Positions 11,694-26,539 of a stretch of DNA of 64,000 bases are shown here, in pieces. This DNA comes from Bos javanicus. Its lineage: Eukaryota > Chordata > Mammalia > Artiodactyla > Bovidae. The notes under the pieces are model-generated. The model saw only the letters and a program-made list of their open reading frames with translations. It was not told the origin of the DNA and searched no databases. Position 1 is the first letter of the stretch. Every line of letters starts with the position of its first letter. A program made the position numbers and the translations under genes. Location of the stretch: assembly GCF_032452875.1 (NCBI RefSeq), contig NW_026893687.1, positions 372,001-436,000 on the forward strand, read 5' to 3'.

Positions 11694-13265
11694 TGATCAC
11701 GTGACTGAGCATGCACTGTTCACATGGCTGATCACACACCGATCACGTGACTGATCATGCACTGATCATGTGACTGATCATGCACTGATCATGTAGCTAT
11801 CTTGCACTGTTCACGTGGCTGATCATACACTCATCACGGTACTGATCGTGCACTGATCATGGCGCTATAATGCATTGACTACATGACTCCACATGCACTG
11901 ATCACGTGGATGATCATGCACTGGTCACGTGACTGATCATGCACTGATTACGTGACTGATCATGCACTGATGACATGGCTAATCATTCACTGATCACGAG
12001 GCTATCATGCACTGCTCACGTGGCTGATCTGGCAATGATCACGTAGCTACCATGAACTGGTCACGTGACTGATCATGCACTGATCACGTAATTGATCATG
12101 CACTGATCACGTGGCTGATCATGCACTGATCACGTGGCTGATCATACACTGATAACGTGACTAATCATGCACTGATCACGTGACTGAACATGCACTGATC
12201 ACGTGGCTATCATGCACTGATCACTTGGCTGGACATACACTGATCACGTGCCTGGTCATGCACTGATCACGTGGCTGATCATGCACTGATCTCGTGTCTG
12301 ATCATGCACTGATCACGTGGCTATCATGCACTGCTCACGTGGCTGATCATGCATGATCACGCAGCTACCATGTACTGGTCACATGACTGATCATGCACTG
12401 ATCACGTGACTGATCATGCAGTGATCACGTGGCTATCGCGCACTACTCACGTTGCTGATCATGCAATGATCACGTAGCTACCATGTAAAGGTCACGTGAA
12501 TGATCATACACCCATCAGGTGACAGATCATGCACTGATCACGTGGCTATCATGCACTGATCACGTGGCTGATCATGCACTGATCACGTGGCTGATCACAC
12601 ACTGATCACGTAACTGATCATGCACTGATCACGTGGCTATCATGCACTGATCACGTGGCTGATCACGCAATGATCACGTAGCTACCATGTACTGGTCACG
12701 TGACTGATCATGCACTGATCACGTAATTGATCCTGCACTGATCACATGGATCATCACGCACTGATCCGGTGGCTGAACACACGTATCACGTGACTGATCA
12801 TGCACTGATAACGTGAATGATCATGAAGTGATCACGTGGCTATCCTGCACTGATCACGTGGATATCATGCACTGATCACGTGGCTGATCACACACATATC
12901 ACGTGACTGATCATGCACTGATGACGTGGCTATCATGCATTGATCACGTGGCTATCATGCACTGATCACGTGAATGATCATGCACTGTTCAGTTGACTGA
13001 TCATGTCCTGATCACGTGACTGATCATGCACTGATCACGTCTATATCATGCACTGATCACATGACTGCCCATGCACTGATCACGTGGATGATCATACACT
13101 AATCATGTGACAGATCATGCACTGATCACGTGGCTGATCATGCACTGATACCGTGACTGTGCATGGACTGATCACATGACTATCATGTAGTGATCACGTG
13201 ACTTAATGGCGCTGATCATGTGACTGATCATGCGCTGATCATGTTTGCTATCATACACTGATCAT

Positions 13266-13508
13266 GTGCCTCTGGAGGCAATAAACAAAGAGCTGAGTAG
13301 GCACAAATCATAAGTCACCAGTCAATAATCATGGAAATCAGCTGTGAGGAATCATGCTGCTCAGCTGGCAATAATCAAGCAGCTGAGTAGGCAGGAATTA
13401 CGCAGCACAGCTGGCAATTGTCAAGCAGATGACAGGCAGGAATCGTGCAGCTCAGCTGTCAATTGTCAAGCAGATGAGCAGACATTAATCACGCAGCTCA
13501 ACAGGCCC
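13266..13508 (+). repeat. A1 island, 243 bp
   Basis: All A1 markers (TCACCAGTCAATAATC, CAGCTGTCAATTG, AGACATTAATC, CTCAACAGGCCC) plus a private GGAAATCAGCTG. The trailer keeps GATCACGTGACTG, whereas the other A1 copies have CACCTG. Confidence 0.93.
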
Positions 13509-14314
13509 TGATCACGTGACTGAGCATGCACTGTTCACGTGGCTGATCATACACTGATCACGTGATTGATCATGCACTGATCACTTGGATATCATGCACT
13601 GATCACGTGGCTGATCAAACACTGTTCACGTGTCTGACCATGCACTGATCACTTGTCTGGTCATACACTGCTCACGTAACTGATCATGCACTGATCACGT
13701 AATATATCATGCACTGATCCTGTGGCTGATCATGCACTGATCACGTGGCTGATCATCCACTGATCACGTGACTGATCATGCACTGCTCACGTGACTGATC
13801 ATGCACTGATCACGTGGCTATCATGCACTGATAACTTGGCTGGTCATACACTGATCACGTGCCTGGTCATGCACAGATTACATGACTGATCATGCACTGA
13901 ACACGTGACTGATCATGCACTGATCACGTGGCTATCATGCACTGATAACTTGGCTGGTCATACTCTGATCACGTGCCTGGTCATGCACAGATTACATGAC
14001 TGATCATGCACTGATCACGTAAATGATCATGCACTGATCAGTTGACTGATCATGCACTGATCACGTGACTGATCATGCACTGATCACGTCTATATCATGC
14101 ACTGATCACATGACTGCCCATGCACTGATCACGTGGATGATCATACACTAATCATGTGACAGATCATGCACTGATCACGTGGCTGATCATGCACTGATAC
14201 CGTGACTGTGCATGGACTGATCACAGGACTATCATGTAGTGATCACGTTACTTAATGGCGCTGATCATGTGACTGATCATGCACTGATCATGTTTTCTAT
14301 CATACACTGATCAT

Positions 14315-14557
14315 GTGCCTCTGGAGGCAATAAACAAAGAGCTGAGTAGGCACAAATCATAAGTCAGCAGTCAATAATCATGGAACTCAGCTGTGAGGAA
14401 TCATGCTGCTCAGCTGGCAATAATCAAGCAGCTGAGCAGGCAGGAATTACGCAGCACAGCTGGCAATTGTCAAGCAGATGACAGGCAGGAATCGTGCAGC
14501 TCAGCTGGCATTTGTCAAGCAGATGAGCAGACAGTAATCACGCAGCTCATCAGGCCC
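14315..14557 (+). repeat. A2 island, 243 bp
   Basis: A2 markers GTCAATAATC, GGCATTTGTCAAG and CTCATCAGGCCC. It reads AATTGTCAAGCAG where the 3075 and 19559 copies have AATTGTGAAGCAG. Confidence 0.93.
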
Positions 14558-15659
14558 TGATCACGTGACTGAGCATGCACTGTTCATGTGGCTGATCATA
14601 CACTGATCACGTGATTGATCATGCACTGATCACTTGGATATCATGCACTGATCACGTGGCTGATCAAACACTGTTCACGTGTCTGACCATGCACTGATCA
14701 CTTGTCTGGTCATACACGGCTCACGTAACTGATCATGCACTGATCACGTGGCTATCATGCACTGAATACGTGGCGGAACATGCACTGTGCACGTGGCTGA
14801 TCACACAACTGTCACATGACATATCATGCACTGATCACTTGGCTGGTCATACACTGATCACATGACTGATCATGCACTGTTCACGTGACTGATCATGTAC
14901 TGATCACGTGACTGATCATGCACTGATCACGTGACTGATCATGCACTGATCTCGTGGCTATCATGCACTGATCACTTGGCTGGTCATACACTGATCACAT
15001 GACTGATCATGCACTGTTCACGTGACTGATCATGTACTGATCACGTGACTGATCATGCACTGATCACGTAACTGATCATGCACTGATCACATAATAGATC
15101 ATGCACTGATCATGTGGCTGATCATGCACTGATCACGTGGCTGATCATCCACTGATCACGTGACTGATCATGCACTGCTCACGTGACTGATCATGCACTG
15201 ATCACGTGGCTATCATGCACTGATAACTTGGCTGGTCATACTCTGATCACGTGCCTGGTCATGCACAGATTACATGACTGTTCATGCACTGAACACGTGA
15301 CTGATCATGCACTGATCACGTGGCTATCATGCACTACTCACGTGGCTGATCATGCAATGATCATGTAGCTACCATGTACCGGTCAGGTGACTGATCATAC
15401 ACCCATTTGGTGACGGATCATACACTGATCACCTGCCTGGTCATGCACAGATCACGTAACAAATCATGAACTGATCACATAGCTATCATGAAATGATCAC
15501 CTGGCTGATCCTGCACTGATCACGTGGCTGATCATGCACTGATACCGTGACTGAGCATGGACTGATCACATGACTATCATGTACTGATCACGTGACTTAA
15601 TGGCGCTGATCATGTGACTGATCATGCGCTGATCATGTTTGCTTTCATACACTGATCAT

Positions 15660-15902
15660 GTGCCTCTGGAGGCAATAAACAAAGAGCTGAGTAGGCACGA
15701 ATCATAAGTCAGCAGGCAAAAATCATGGAACTCAGCTGTGAGGAATCATGCTGCTCAGCTGGCAATAATCAAGCAGCTGAGCAGGCAGGAATTACGCAGC
15801 ACAGCTGGCAATTGTCAAGCAGATGACAGGCAAGAATCGTTCAGCTCAGCTGGCAATTGTCAAGCAGATGAGCAGACAGTAATCACGCAGCTCAGCAGGC
15901 CC
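15660..15902 (+). repeat. A3 island, 243 bp
   Basis: Same marker set as the 4420 copy, including GGCAAGAATCGTTC. Spacings to both neighbouring islands (1345 and 1631) are the canonical ones. Confidence 0.93.
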
Positions 15903-17290
15903 AGATCACGTGACTGAGCATGCACTATTCACGTGGCTGATCATACACGGATCACGTGATGATCATGCACTGATCACTTGAATATCATGCACTGATCACG
16001 TGGCTGATCATACACTGTTCACGTGTCTGACCATGAACTGATCACGTGGCTGATCATACACTGCTCACGTAACTGATCATGCACTGATCACGTGGATATC
16101 ATGCACTGATCACGTGGCTGATCATACTCTGCTCACGTAACTGATCATGTACACATCACGTGGCTATCATGCACTGCTCACGTGGCTCGTCATGGAATGA
16201 TCACGTAGCTACCATATATTGGTCACGTGACTGATCATGCACAGATCACGTAAATGATCATGCACTGTTCACGTGACTGATCATGTACTGATTACGTGAC
16301 TGATCATGCACTGATCACGTGGCTATCATGCTCTGCTCACGTGGCTGATCATGCAAGGATCACGTAGCAACCATTTACTGGTCACGTGACTGATTATGCA
16401 CTGATCACGTAATTGATCCTGCACTGATCACGTGGCTGATCACACATGTATCACGTGACTGATCAAGCAATGATCACGTGGCTCTCATGCACTGATTACG
16501 TGGCTATCATGCACTGATCACGTGGATGTCATGCACTGATCACGTGGCTGATCACACACGTATCACATTAATGATCATGCACTGATCACGTGGCTATCAT
16601 GCACTGATCACGTGGCTGATCACGCAATGATCACGTAGCTACCATGTACTGGTCACGTGACTGATCATGCACTGATCACGTAATTGATCCTGCACTGATC
16701 ACATGGATCATCACGCACTGATCCGGTGGCTGAACACACGTATCACGTGACTGATCATGTACAGATAACGTGAATAATCATGAAGTGATCACGTGGCTAT
16801 CCTGCACTGATCACGTGGATATCATGCACTGATCACGTGGCTGATCACACACGTATCACGTGACTGATCATGCACTGATGACGTGGCTATCATGCATTGA
16901 TCACGTGGCTATCATGCACTGATCATGTAAATGATCATGCACTGTTCAGTTGACTGATCATGTCCTGATCACGTGACTGATCATGCACTGATCACGTGGC
17001 TATCATGCTCTGATCACGTGGCTGATCAAGCAATGACCACGTAGCTACCATGCACTGGTCACGTGACTGATCATGCACAGATCACGTGACTGATCATGCA
17101 CTGATCACGTGGCTATCATGCACTGCTCACGTGGCTGATCATGCAATGATCACGCAGCTACCATGTACTGGTCACATGACTGATCATGCACTGATCACAT
17201 AATTGATCATGCACTGATCACCTGGCTTATCATGCATTGATCATGTGACTGATCATGTGCTGATCATGTTTGGTGTCACACACTGATCAT

Positions 17291-17530
17291 GTGCCTCTGG
17301 AGGCAATGAACATAGAGCTGAGTAGGCAGGAATCAGTCAGCAGGCTATAATCATGGAACTCAGCTCTGAGAAATCATGCTGCTCAGCTGGCAATAATCAA
17401 GCAGCTGAGCAGGCAGAAATTACACAGCACAGCTGGCAATTGTCAAGCAGATGACAGGCAGGAATCGTGCAGCTCAGCTGGCAATTGTCAAGCAGATGAC
17501 CAGACAGTAATCACGCAGCTCAGCAGGCCC
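17291..17530 (+). repeat. Hybrid B/A island (Bh), 240 bp, twin of the 806 copy
   Basis: It shares the private AGAAATTACACAGC and GATGACCAGAC of the island at 806, and the same GATAACGTG trailer. One recombination event copied twice explains both better than two events. Confidence 0.93.
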
Positions 17531-18509
17531 TGATAACGTGACTGAGCATGCACTGATCACGTGGCTGATCATACTCTGCTCACGTAACTCATCATGCACA
17601 CATCACGTGGCTATCATGCACTGCTCACGTGGCTCGTCATGGAATGATCACATAGCTACCATATATTGGTCACGTGACTGATCATGCACAGATCACGTAA
17701 ATGATCATGCACTGTTCACGTGACTGATCATGTACTGATTACGTGACTGATCAAGCAATGATCACGTGGCTCTCATGCACTGATTACGTGGCTATCATGC
17801 ACTGATCACGTGGATGTCATGCACTGATCACGTGGCTGATCACACACGTATCACATTACTGATCATGCACTGATCACGTGGCTATCATGCACTGATCACG
17901 TGGCTGATCACGCAATGATCACGTAGCTACCATGTACTGGTCACGTGACTGATCATGCACTGATCACGTAATTGATCCTGCACTGATCACATGGATCATC
18001 ACGCACTGATCCGGTGGCTGAACACACGTATCACGTGACTGATCATAACAGATAACGTGAATAATCATGAAGTGATCACGTGGCTATCCTGCACTGATCA
18101 CGTGGATATCATGCACTGATCACGTGGCTGATCACACACATATCACGTGACTGATCATGCACTGATGACGTGGCTATCATGCATTGAGCACGTGGCTATC
18201 ATGCACTGATCACGTAAATGATCATGCACTGTTCAGTTGAGTGATCATGTCCTGATCACGTGACTGATCATGCACTGATCACGTCTATATCATGCACTGA
18301 TCACATGACTGCCCATGCACTGATCACGTGGATGATCATACACTAATCATGTGACAGATCATGCACTGATCACGTGGCTGATCATGCACTGATACCGTGA
18401 CTGTGCATGGACTGATCACATGACTATCATGTAGTGATCACGTGACTTAATGGCGCTGATCATGTGACTGATCATGCGCTGATCATGTTTGCTATCATAC
18501 ACTGATCAT

Positions 18510-18752
18510 GTGCCTCTGGAGGCAATAAACAAAGAGCTGAGTAGGCACAAATCATAAGTCACCAGTCAATAATCATGGAACTCAGCTGTGAGGAATCATG
18601 CTGCTCAGCTGGCAATAATCAAGCAGCTGAGTAGGCAGGAATTACGCAGCACAGCTGGCAATTGTCAAGCAGATGACAGGCAGGAATCGTGCAGCTCAGC
18701 TGTCAATTGTCAAGCAGATGAGCAGACATTAATCACGCAGCTCAACAGGCCC
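18510..18752 (+). repeat. A1 island, 243 bp
   Basis: Matches the 2026 copy by eye, including the CACCTG trailer and all A1 markers. Confidence 0.93.
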
Positions 18753-19558
18753 TGATCACCTGACTGAGCATGCACTGTTCACGTGGCTGATCATACACTG
18801 ATCACGTGATTGATCATGCACTGATCACTTGGATATCATGCACTGATCACGTGGCTGATCAAACACTGTTCACGTGTCTGACCATGCACTGATCACTTGT
18901 CTGGTCATACACTGCTCACGTAACTGATCATGCACTGATCACGTAATAGATCATGCACTGATCATGTGGCTGATCATGCACTGATCACGTGGCTGATCAT
19001 CCACTGATCACGTGACTGATCATGCACTGCTCACGTGACTGATCATGCACTGATCACGTGGCTATCATGCACTGATAACTTGGCTGGTCATACTCTGATC
19101 ACGTGCCTGGTCATGCACAGATTACATGACTGATCATGCACTGAACACGTGACTGATCATGCACTGATCACGTGGCTATCATGCACTGATAACTTGGCTG
19201 GTCATACTCTGATCACGTGCCTGGTCATGCACAGATTACATGACTGATCATGCACTGATCACGTAAATGATCATGCACTGTTCAGTTGACTAATCATGTC
19301 CTGATCACGTGACTGATCATGCACTGATCACGTCTATATCATGCACTGATCACATGACTGCCCATGCACTGATCACGTGGATGATCATACACTAATCATG
19401 TGACAGATCATGCACTGATCACGTGGCTGATCATGCACTGATACCGTGACTGTGCATGGACTGATCACATGACTATCATGTAGTGATCACGTTACTTAAT
19501 GGCGCTGATCATGTGACTGATCTTGCGCTGATCATGTTTTCTATCATACACTGATCAT

Positions 19559-19801
19559 GTGCCTCTGGAGGCAATAAACAAAGAGCTGAGTAGGCACAAA
19601 TCATAAGTCAGCAGTCAATAATCATGGAACTCAGCTGTGAGGAATCATGCTGCTCAGCTGGCAATAATCAAGCAGCTGAGCAGGCAGGAATTACGCAGCA
19701 CAGCTGGCAATTGTGAAGCAGATGACAGGCAGGAATCGTGCAGCTCAGCTGGCATTTGTCAAGCAGATGAGCAGACAGTAATCACGCAGCTCATCAGGCC
19801 C
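19559..19801 (+). repeat. A2 island, 243 bp
   Basis: Matches the 3075 copy, including AATTGTGAAGCAG and GGCATTTGTC, and the leader ATCTTGCGCTG. Confidence 0.93.
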
Positions 19802-20903
19802 TGATCACGTGACTGAGCATGCACTGTTCATGTGGCTGATCATACACTGATCACGTGATTGATCATGCACTGATCACTTGGATATCATGCACTGATCACG
19901 TGGCTGATCAAACACTGTTCACTTGTCTGACCATGCACTGATCACTTGTCTGGTCATACACTGCTCACGTAACTGATCATGCACTGATCACGTGGCTATC
20001 ATGCACTGAATACGTGGCGGAACATGCACTGTGCACGTGGCTGATCACACAACTGTCACATGACATATCATGCACTGATCACTTGGCTGGTCATACACTG
20101 ATCACATGACTGATCATGCACTGTTCACGTGACTGATCATGTACTGATCACGTGACTGATCATGCACTGATCACGTGACTGATCATGCACTGATCTCGTG
20201 GCTATCATGCACTGATCACTTGGCTGGTCATACACTGATCACATGACTGATCATGCACTGTTCACGTGACTGATCATGTACTGATCACGTGACTGATCAT
20301 GCACTGATCACGTAACTGATCATGCACTGAACACATAATAGATCATGCACTGATCATGTGGCTGATCATGCACTGATCACGTGGCTGATCATCCACTGAT
20401 CACGTGACTGATCATGCACTGCTCACGTGACTGATCATGCACTGATCACGTGGCTATCATGCACTGATAACTTGGCTGGTCATACACTGATCACGTGCCT
20501 GGTCATGCACAGATTACATGACTGTTCATGCACTGAACACGTGACTGATCATGCACTGATCACGTGGCTATCATGCACTACTCACGTGGCTGATCATGCA
20601 ATGATCATGTAGCTACCATGTACCGGTCAGGTGACTGATCATACACCCATTTGGTGACGGATCATACACTGATCACCTGCCTGGTCATGCACAGATCACG
20701 TAACAAATCATGAACTGATCACATAGCTATCATGAAATGATCACCTGGCTGATCCTGCACTGATCACGTGGCTGATCATGCACTGATACCGTGACTGAGC
20801 ATGGACTGATCACATGACTATCATGTACTGATCACGTGACTTAATGGCGCTGATCATGTGACTGATCATGCGCTGATCATGTTTGCTTTCATACACTGAT
20901 CAT

Positions 20904-21146
20904 GTGCCTCTGGAGGCAATAAACAAAGAGCTGAGTAGGCACGAATCATAAGTCAGCAGGCAAAAATCATGGAACTCAGCTGTGAGGAATCATGCTGCTC
21001 AGCTGGCAATAATCAAGCAGCTGAGCAGGCAGGAATTACGCAGCACAGCTGGCAATTGTCAAGCAGATGACAGGCAAGAATCGTTCAGCTCAGCTGGCAA
21101 TTGTCAAGCAGATGAGCAGACAGTAATCACGCAGCTCAGCAGGCCC
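20904..21146 (+). repeat. A3 island, 243 bp
   Basis: Same A3 markers as 4420, with GGCAAGAATCGTTC. The trailer after it contains GATCACGTGATGATC, a 1-bp shorter monomer typical of A3. Confidence 0.93.
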
Positions 21147-22534
21147 AGATCACGTGACTGAGCATGCACTATTCACGTGGCTGATCATACACGGATCACG
21201 TGATGATCATGCACTGATCACTTGAATATCATGCACTGATCACGTGGCTGATCATACACTGTTCACGTGTCTGACCATGAACTGATCACGTGGCTGATCA
21301 TACACTGCTCAGGTAACTGATCATGCACTGATCACGTGGATATCATGCACTGATCACGTGGCTGATCATACTCTGCTCACGTAACTGATCATGTACACAT
21401 CACGTGGCTATCATGCACTGCTCACGTGGCTCGTCATGGAATGATCACGTAGCTACCATATATTGGTCACGTGACTGATCATGCACAGATCACGTAAATG
21501 ATCATGCACTGTTCACGTGACTGATCATGTACTGATTACGTGACTGATCATGCACTGATCACGTGGCTATCATGCTCTGCTCACGTGGCTGATCATGCAA
21601 GGATCACGTAGCAACCATTTACTGGTCACGTGACTGATTATGCACTGATCACGTAATTGACCCTGCACTGATCACGTGGCTGATCACACATGTATCACGT
21701 GACTGATCAAGCAATGATCACGTGGCTCTCATGCACTGATTACGTGGCTATCATGCACTGATCACGTGGATGTCATGCACTGATCACGTGGCTGATCACA
21801 CACGTATCACATTAATGATCATGCACTGATCACGTGGCTATCATGCACTGATCACGTGGCTGATCACGCAATGATCACGTAGCTACCATGTACTGGTCAC
21901 GTGACTGATCATGCACTGATCACGTAATTGATCCTGCACTGATCACATGGATCATCACGCACTGATCCGGTGGCTGAACACACGTATCACGTGACTGATC
22001 ATGTACAGATAACGTGAATAATCATGAAGTGATCACGTGGCTATCCTGCACTGATCACGTGGATATCATGCACTGATCACGTGGCTGATCACACACGTAT
22101 CACGTGACTGATCATGCACTGATGACGTGGCTATCATGCATTGATCACGTGGCTATCATGCACTGATCATGTAAATGATCATGCACTGTTCAGTTGACTG
22201 ATCATGTCCTGATCACGTGACTGATCATGCACTGATCACGTGGCTATCATGCTCTGATCACGTGGCTGATCAAGCAATGACCACGTAGCTACCATGCACT
22301 GGTCACGTGACTGATCATGCACTGATCACGTGACTGATCATGCACTGATCACGTGGCTATCATGCACTGATCACGTGGCTGATCATGCAATGATCACGCA
22401 GCTACCATGTACTGGTCACATGACTGATCATGCACTGATCACATAATTGATCATGCACTGATCACCTGGCTTATCATGCATTGATCATGTGACTGATCAT
22501 GTGCTGATCATGTTTGGTGTCACACACTGATCAT

Positions 22535-22774
22535 GTGCCTCTGGAGGCAATGAACATAGAGCTGAGTAGGCAGGAATCAGTCAGCAGGCTATAATCATGG
22601 AACTCACCTCTGAGAAATCATGCTGCTCAGCTGGCAATAATCAAGTAGATGAGCAGGCAGGAATTATGCAGCACAGGTGGCAATTGTCAAGGAGATAACA
22701 GGCAGGAATCGTGCAGCTCAGCTGGAAATTGTCAAGCAGATGAGCAGACAGTAATCACACAGCTCAGCAGGCCC
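22535..22774 (+). repeat. B1 island, 240 bp
   Basis: B1 markers with GATAACAGG and CTGGAAATTG, ending ATCACACAGC. First of the paired B islands of HOR-5. Confidence 0.93.
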
Positions 22775-24259
22775 TGATCACGTGACTGAGCATGCACTGT
22801 TCACATGGCTGATCACACACCTATCACGTGACTGATCATGCACTGATCATGTGACTGATCATGCACTGATCATGTAGCTATCTTGCACTGTTCACTTGGC
22901 TGATCATACACTCATCACGGTACTGATCGTGCACTGATCATGGCGCTATAATGCATTGACTACATGACTCCACATGCACTGATCACGTGGATGATCATGC
23001 ACTGGTCACGTGACTGATCATGCACTGATTACGTGACTGATCATGCACTGATGACATGGCTAATCATTCACTGATCACGAGGCTATCATGCACTGCTCAC
23101 GTGGCTGATCTGGCAATGATCACGTAGCTACCAAGAACTGGTCACGTGACTGATCATGCACTGATCACGTAATTGATCATGCACTGATCATGTGGCTGAT
23201 CATGCACTGATCACGTGGCTGATCATACACTGATAACGTGACTAATCATGCACTGATCACGTGACTGAACATGCACTGATCACGTGGCTATCATGCACTG
23301 ATCACTTGGCTGGACATACACTGATCACGTGCCTGGTCATGCACTGATCACGTGGCTGATCATGCACTGATCACGTGACTGATCATGCACTGATCTCGTG
23401 TCTGATCATGCACTGATCACGTGGCTATCATGCACTGCTCACGTGGCTGATCATGCGATGGTCACGCAGCTACCATGTACTGGTCACATGACTGATCATG
23501 CACTGATCACGTGACTGATCATGCAGTGATCACGTGGCTATCGCGCACTACTCACGTTGCTGATCATGCAATGATCATGTAGCTACCATGTAAAGTTCAC
23601 GTGAATGATCATACACCCATCAGGTGACAGATCATGCACTGATCACGTGGCTATCATGCACTGATCACGAGACTGATCATGCACTGATCACGTCTATATC
23701 ATGCACTGATCACATGACTGCCCATGCACTGATCACGTGGATGATCATACACTAATCATGTGACAGATCATGCACTGATCACGTGGCTGATCATGCACTG
23801 ATCACGTGGCTGATCACACACTGATCACGTGACTGATCATGCACTGATGACGTGGCTATCATGCATTGATCACGTGGCTATCATGCACTGATCACGTAAA
23901 TGATCATGCACTGTTCAGTTGACTGATCATGTCCTGATCACGTGACTGATCATACACTGATCACGTGGCTATCATGCTCTGATCACGTGGCTGATCATGC
24001 AATGACAACGTAGCTACCATGCACTGGTCACGTGACTGATCATGCACAGATCACGTGACTGATCATGCACTGATCACGTGGCTATCATGCACTGCTCACG
24101 TGGCTGATCATGCAATGATCACGCAGCTACCATGTACTGGTCACATGACTGATCATGCACTGATCACATAATTGATCATGCACTGGTCACCTGGCTTATC
24201 ATGCATTGATCATGTGACTGATCATGTGCTGATCATGTTTGGTGTCACACACTGATCAT

Positions 24260-24499
24260 GTGCCTCTGGAGGCAATGAACATAGAGCTGAGTAGGCAGGA
24301 ATCAGTCAGCAGACTATAATCATGGAACTCACCTCTGAGAAATCATGCTGCTCAGCTGGCAATAATCAAGTAGATGAGCAGGCAGGAATTATGCAGCACA
24401 GGTGGCAATTGTCAAGGAGATGACAGGCAGGAATCGTGCAGCTCAGCTGGAAATGGTCAAGCAGATGAGCAGACAGTAATCACACAGCTCAGCAGGCCC
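24260..24499 (+). repeat. B2 island, 240 bp (reference B2)
   Basis: The B2 subtype is marked by AAGGAGATGACAGG and CTGGAAATGGTC. This copy also has a private CAGCAGACTATAATC. B2 copies always follow a B1 island by ~1.7 kb, or an A island by ~615 bp. Confidence 0.93.
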
Positions 24500-26296
24500 T
24501 GATCACGTGACTGAGCATGCACTGTTCACATGGCTGATCACACACCTATCACGTGACTGATCATGCACTGATCATGTGACTGATCATGCACTGAACATGT
24601 AGCTATCTTTCACTGTTCACTTGGCTGATCATACACTCATCACGGTACTGATCGTGCACTGATCATGGCGCTATCATGCATTGACTACATGACTCACATG
24701 CACTGATCACGTGGATGATCATGCAGTGGTCACGTGACTGATCATGCACTGATCACGTGACTGATCATGCACTGATCACATGGCTAATCATTCACTGATC
24801 ACGTGGCCATCATGCACTGCTCACGTGGCTGATCTGGCAATGATCACGTAGCTACCAAGAACTGGTCACGTGACTGATCATGCACTGATCACGTAATTAA
24901 TCATGCACTGATCATGTGGCTGATCATGCACTGATCACGTGGCTGATCATACACTGATAACGTGACTGATCATGCACTGATTACGTAACTGAACATGCAC
25001 TGATCACGTGGCTATCATGCACTAATCACTTGGCTGGACATACACTGATCACGTGCCTGGTCATGCACTGATCACGTGGCTGATCATGCACTGATCACGT
25101 GGCTGATCATGCAATGATCATGTAGCTACCATGTAAAGGTCACGTGAATGATCATACACCCATCAGGTGACAGATCATGCACTGATCACGTGGCTGATCA
25201 TGCACTGATCACGTGACTGATCATGCACTGATCACGTGACTGATCATGCAGTGATCACGTGGCTATCGTGCACTACTCACATGGCTGATCATGCACTGAT
25301 CACGTGGCTATCATGCACTGATCACGTGACTGATCATGCACTGATAACGTCTATATCATGCACTGATCACGTAATTGATCATGCACTGATCATGTGGCTG
25401 ATCATGCACTGATCACGTGGCTGATCATACACTGATCACGTGACTGATCATGCACTGATCACGTGACTGATCATGCACTGATCACGTGGCTATCATGCAC
25501 TGATCACTTGGCTGGACATACACTGATCACGTGCCTGGTCATGCACTGATCACGTGGCTGATCATGCAGTGATCACGTGACTGATCATGCACTGATCTCG
25601 TGTCTGATCATGCACTGATCACGTGGCTATCATGCACTGCTCACGTGGCTGATCATGCGATGATCACGCAGCTACCATGTACCATGTACTGGTCACATTA
25701 CTGATCATGCACTGATCACGTGACTGATCATGCAGTGATCACGTGGTTATCGTGCACTACTCACTGTTCACTTGGCTGATCATACACTCATCACGGTACT
25801 GATCGTGCACTGATCATGGCGCTATCATGCATTGACTACATGACTCCACATGCACTGATCACGTGGATGATCATGCACTGGTCACGTGACTGATCATGCA
25901 CTGATCACGTGACTGATCATGCACTGATCACATGGCTAATCATTCACTGATCACGTGGCTATCATGCACTGCTCACGTGGCTGATCTGGCAATGATCACG
26001 TAGCTACCAAGAACTGGTCACGTGACTGATCATGCACTGATCACGTAATTGATCATGCACTGATCATGTGGCTGATCATGCACTGATCACGTGGCTGATC
26101 ATACACTGATAACGTGACTGATCATGCACTGATCACGTGACTGAACATGCACTGATCACGTGGCTATCATGCACTAATCACTTGGCTGGACATACACTGA
26201 TCACGTGCCTGGTCATGCACTGATCACGTGGCTGATCATGCACTGATCACGTGGCTGATCATGCACTGATCATGTTTGCTATCATACACTGATCAT

Positions 26297-26539
26297 GTGC
26301 CTCTGGAGGCAATAAACAAAGAGCTGAGTAGGCACAAATCATAAGTCACCAGTCAATAATCATGGAACTCAGCTGTGAGGAATCATGCTGCTCAGCTGGC
26401 AATAATCAAGCAGCTGAGTAGGCAGGAATTACGCAGCACAGCTGGCAATGGTCAAGCAGATGACAGGCAGGAATCGTGCAGCTCAGCTGTCAATTGTCAA
26501 GCAGATGAGCAGACATTAATCACGCAGCTCAACAGGCCC
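26297..26539 (+). repeat. A1 island, 243 bp
   Basis: All A1 markers, plus CAGCTGGCAATGGTC, a base shared with B2 islands. The leader is truncated: only the last ~30 bp (GCACTGATCATGTTTGC onwards) of the A leader precede it, joined to B-linker satellite. Confidence 0.92.

Larger units (their letters stand above)
11454..17290 (+). repeat. HOR-3 (5837 bp): B-A1-A2-A3 with an enlarged first linker
   Basis: Islands at 11454, 13266, 14315 and 15660, spacings 1812, 1049, 1345 and 1631. The B-to-A1 linker is 428 bp longer than in HOR-2. The extra sequence, within about 12580-13020, is a copy of A3-to-B linker sequence (GATCACGCAATG, GATCCGGTGGCTGAAC, GAAGTGATC, TTCAGTTGAC), so this linker is a mosaic. 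Confidence 0.9.
17291..22534 (+). repeat. HOR-4 (5244 bp): Bh-A1-A2-A3, near twin of HOR-1
   Basis: Islands at 17291, 18510, 19559 and 20904, spacings 1219, 1049, 1345 and 1631. It shares with HOR-1 the hybrid first island and the A3-to-B-type linker behind it. A 1-bp deletion near 18045 (CATAACAG against CATGAACAG in HOR-1) accounts for the 1219/1220 difference. HOR-4 keeps the diverged linker bases where HOR-1 reads consensus at 5.0-5.9 kb. Confidence 0.9.
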
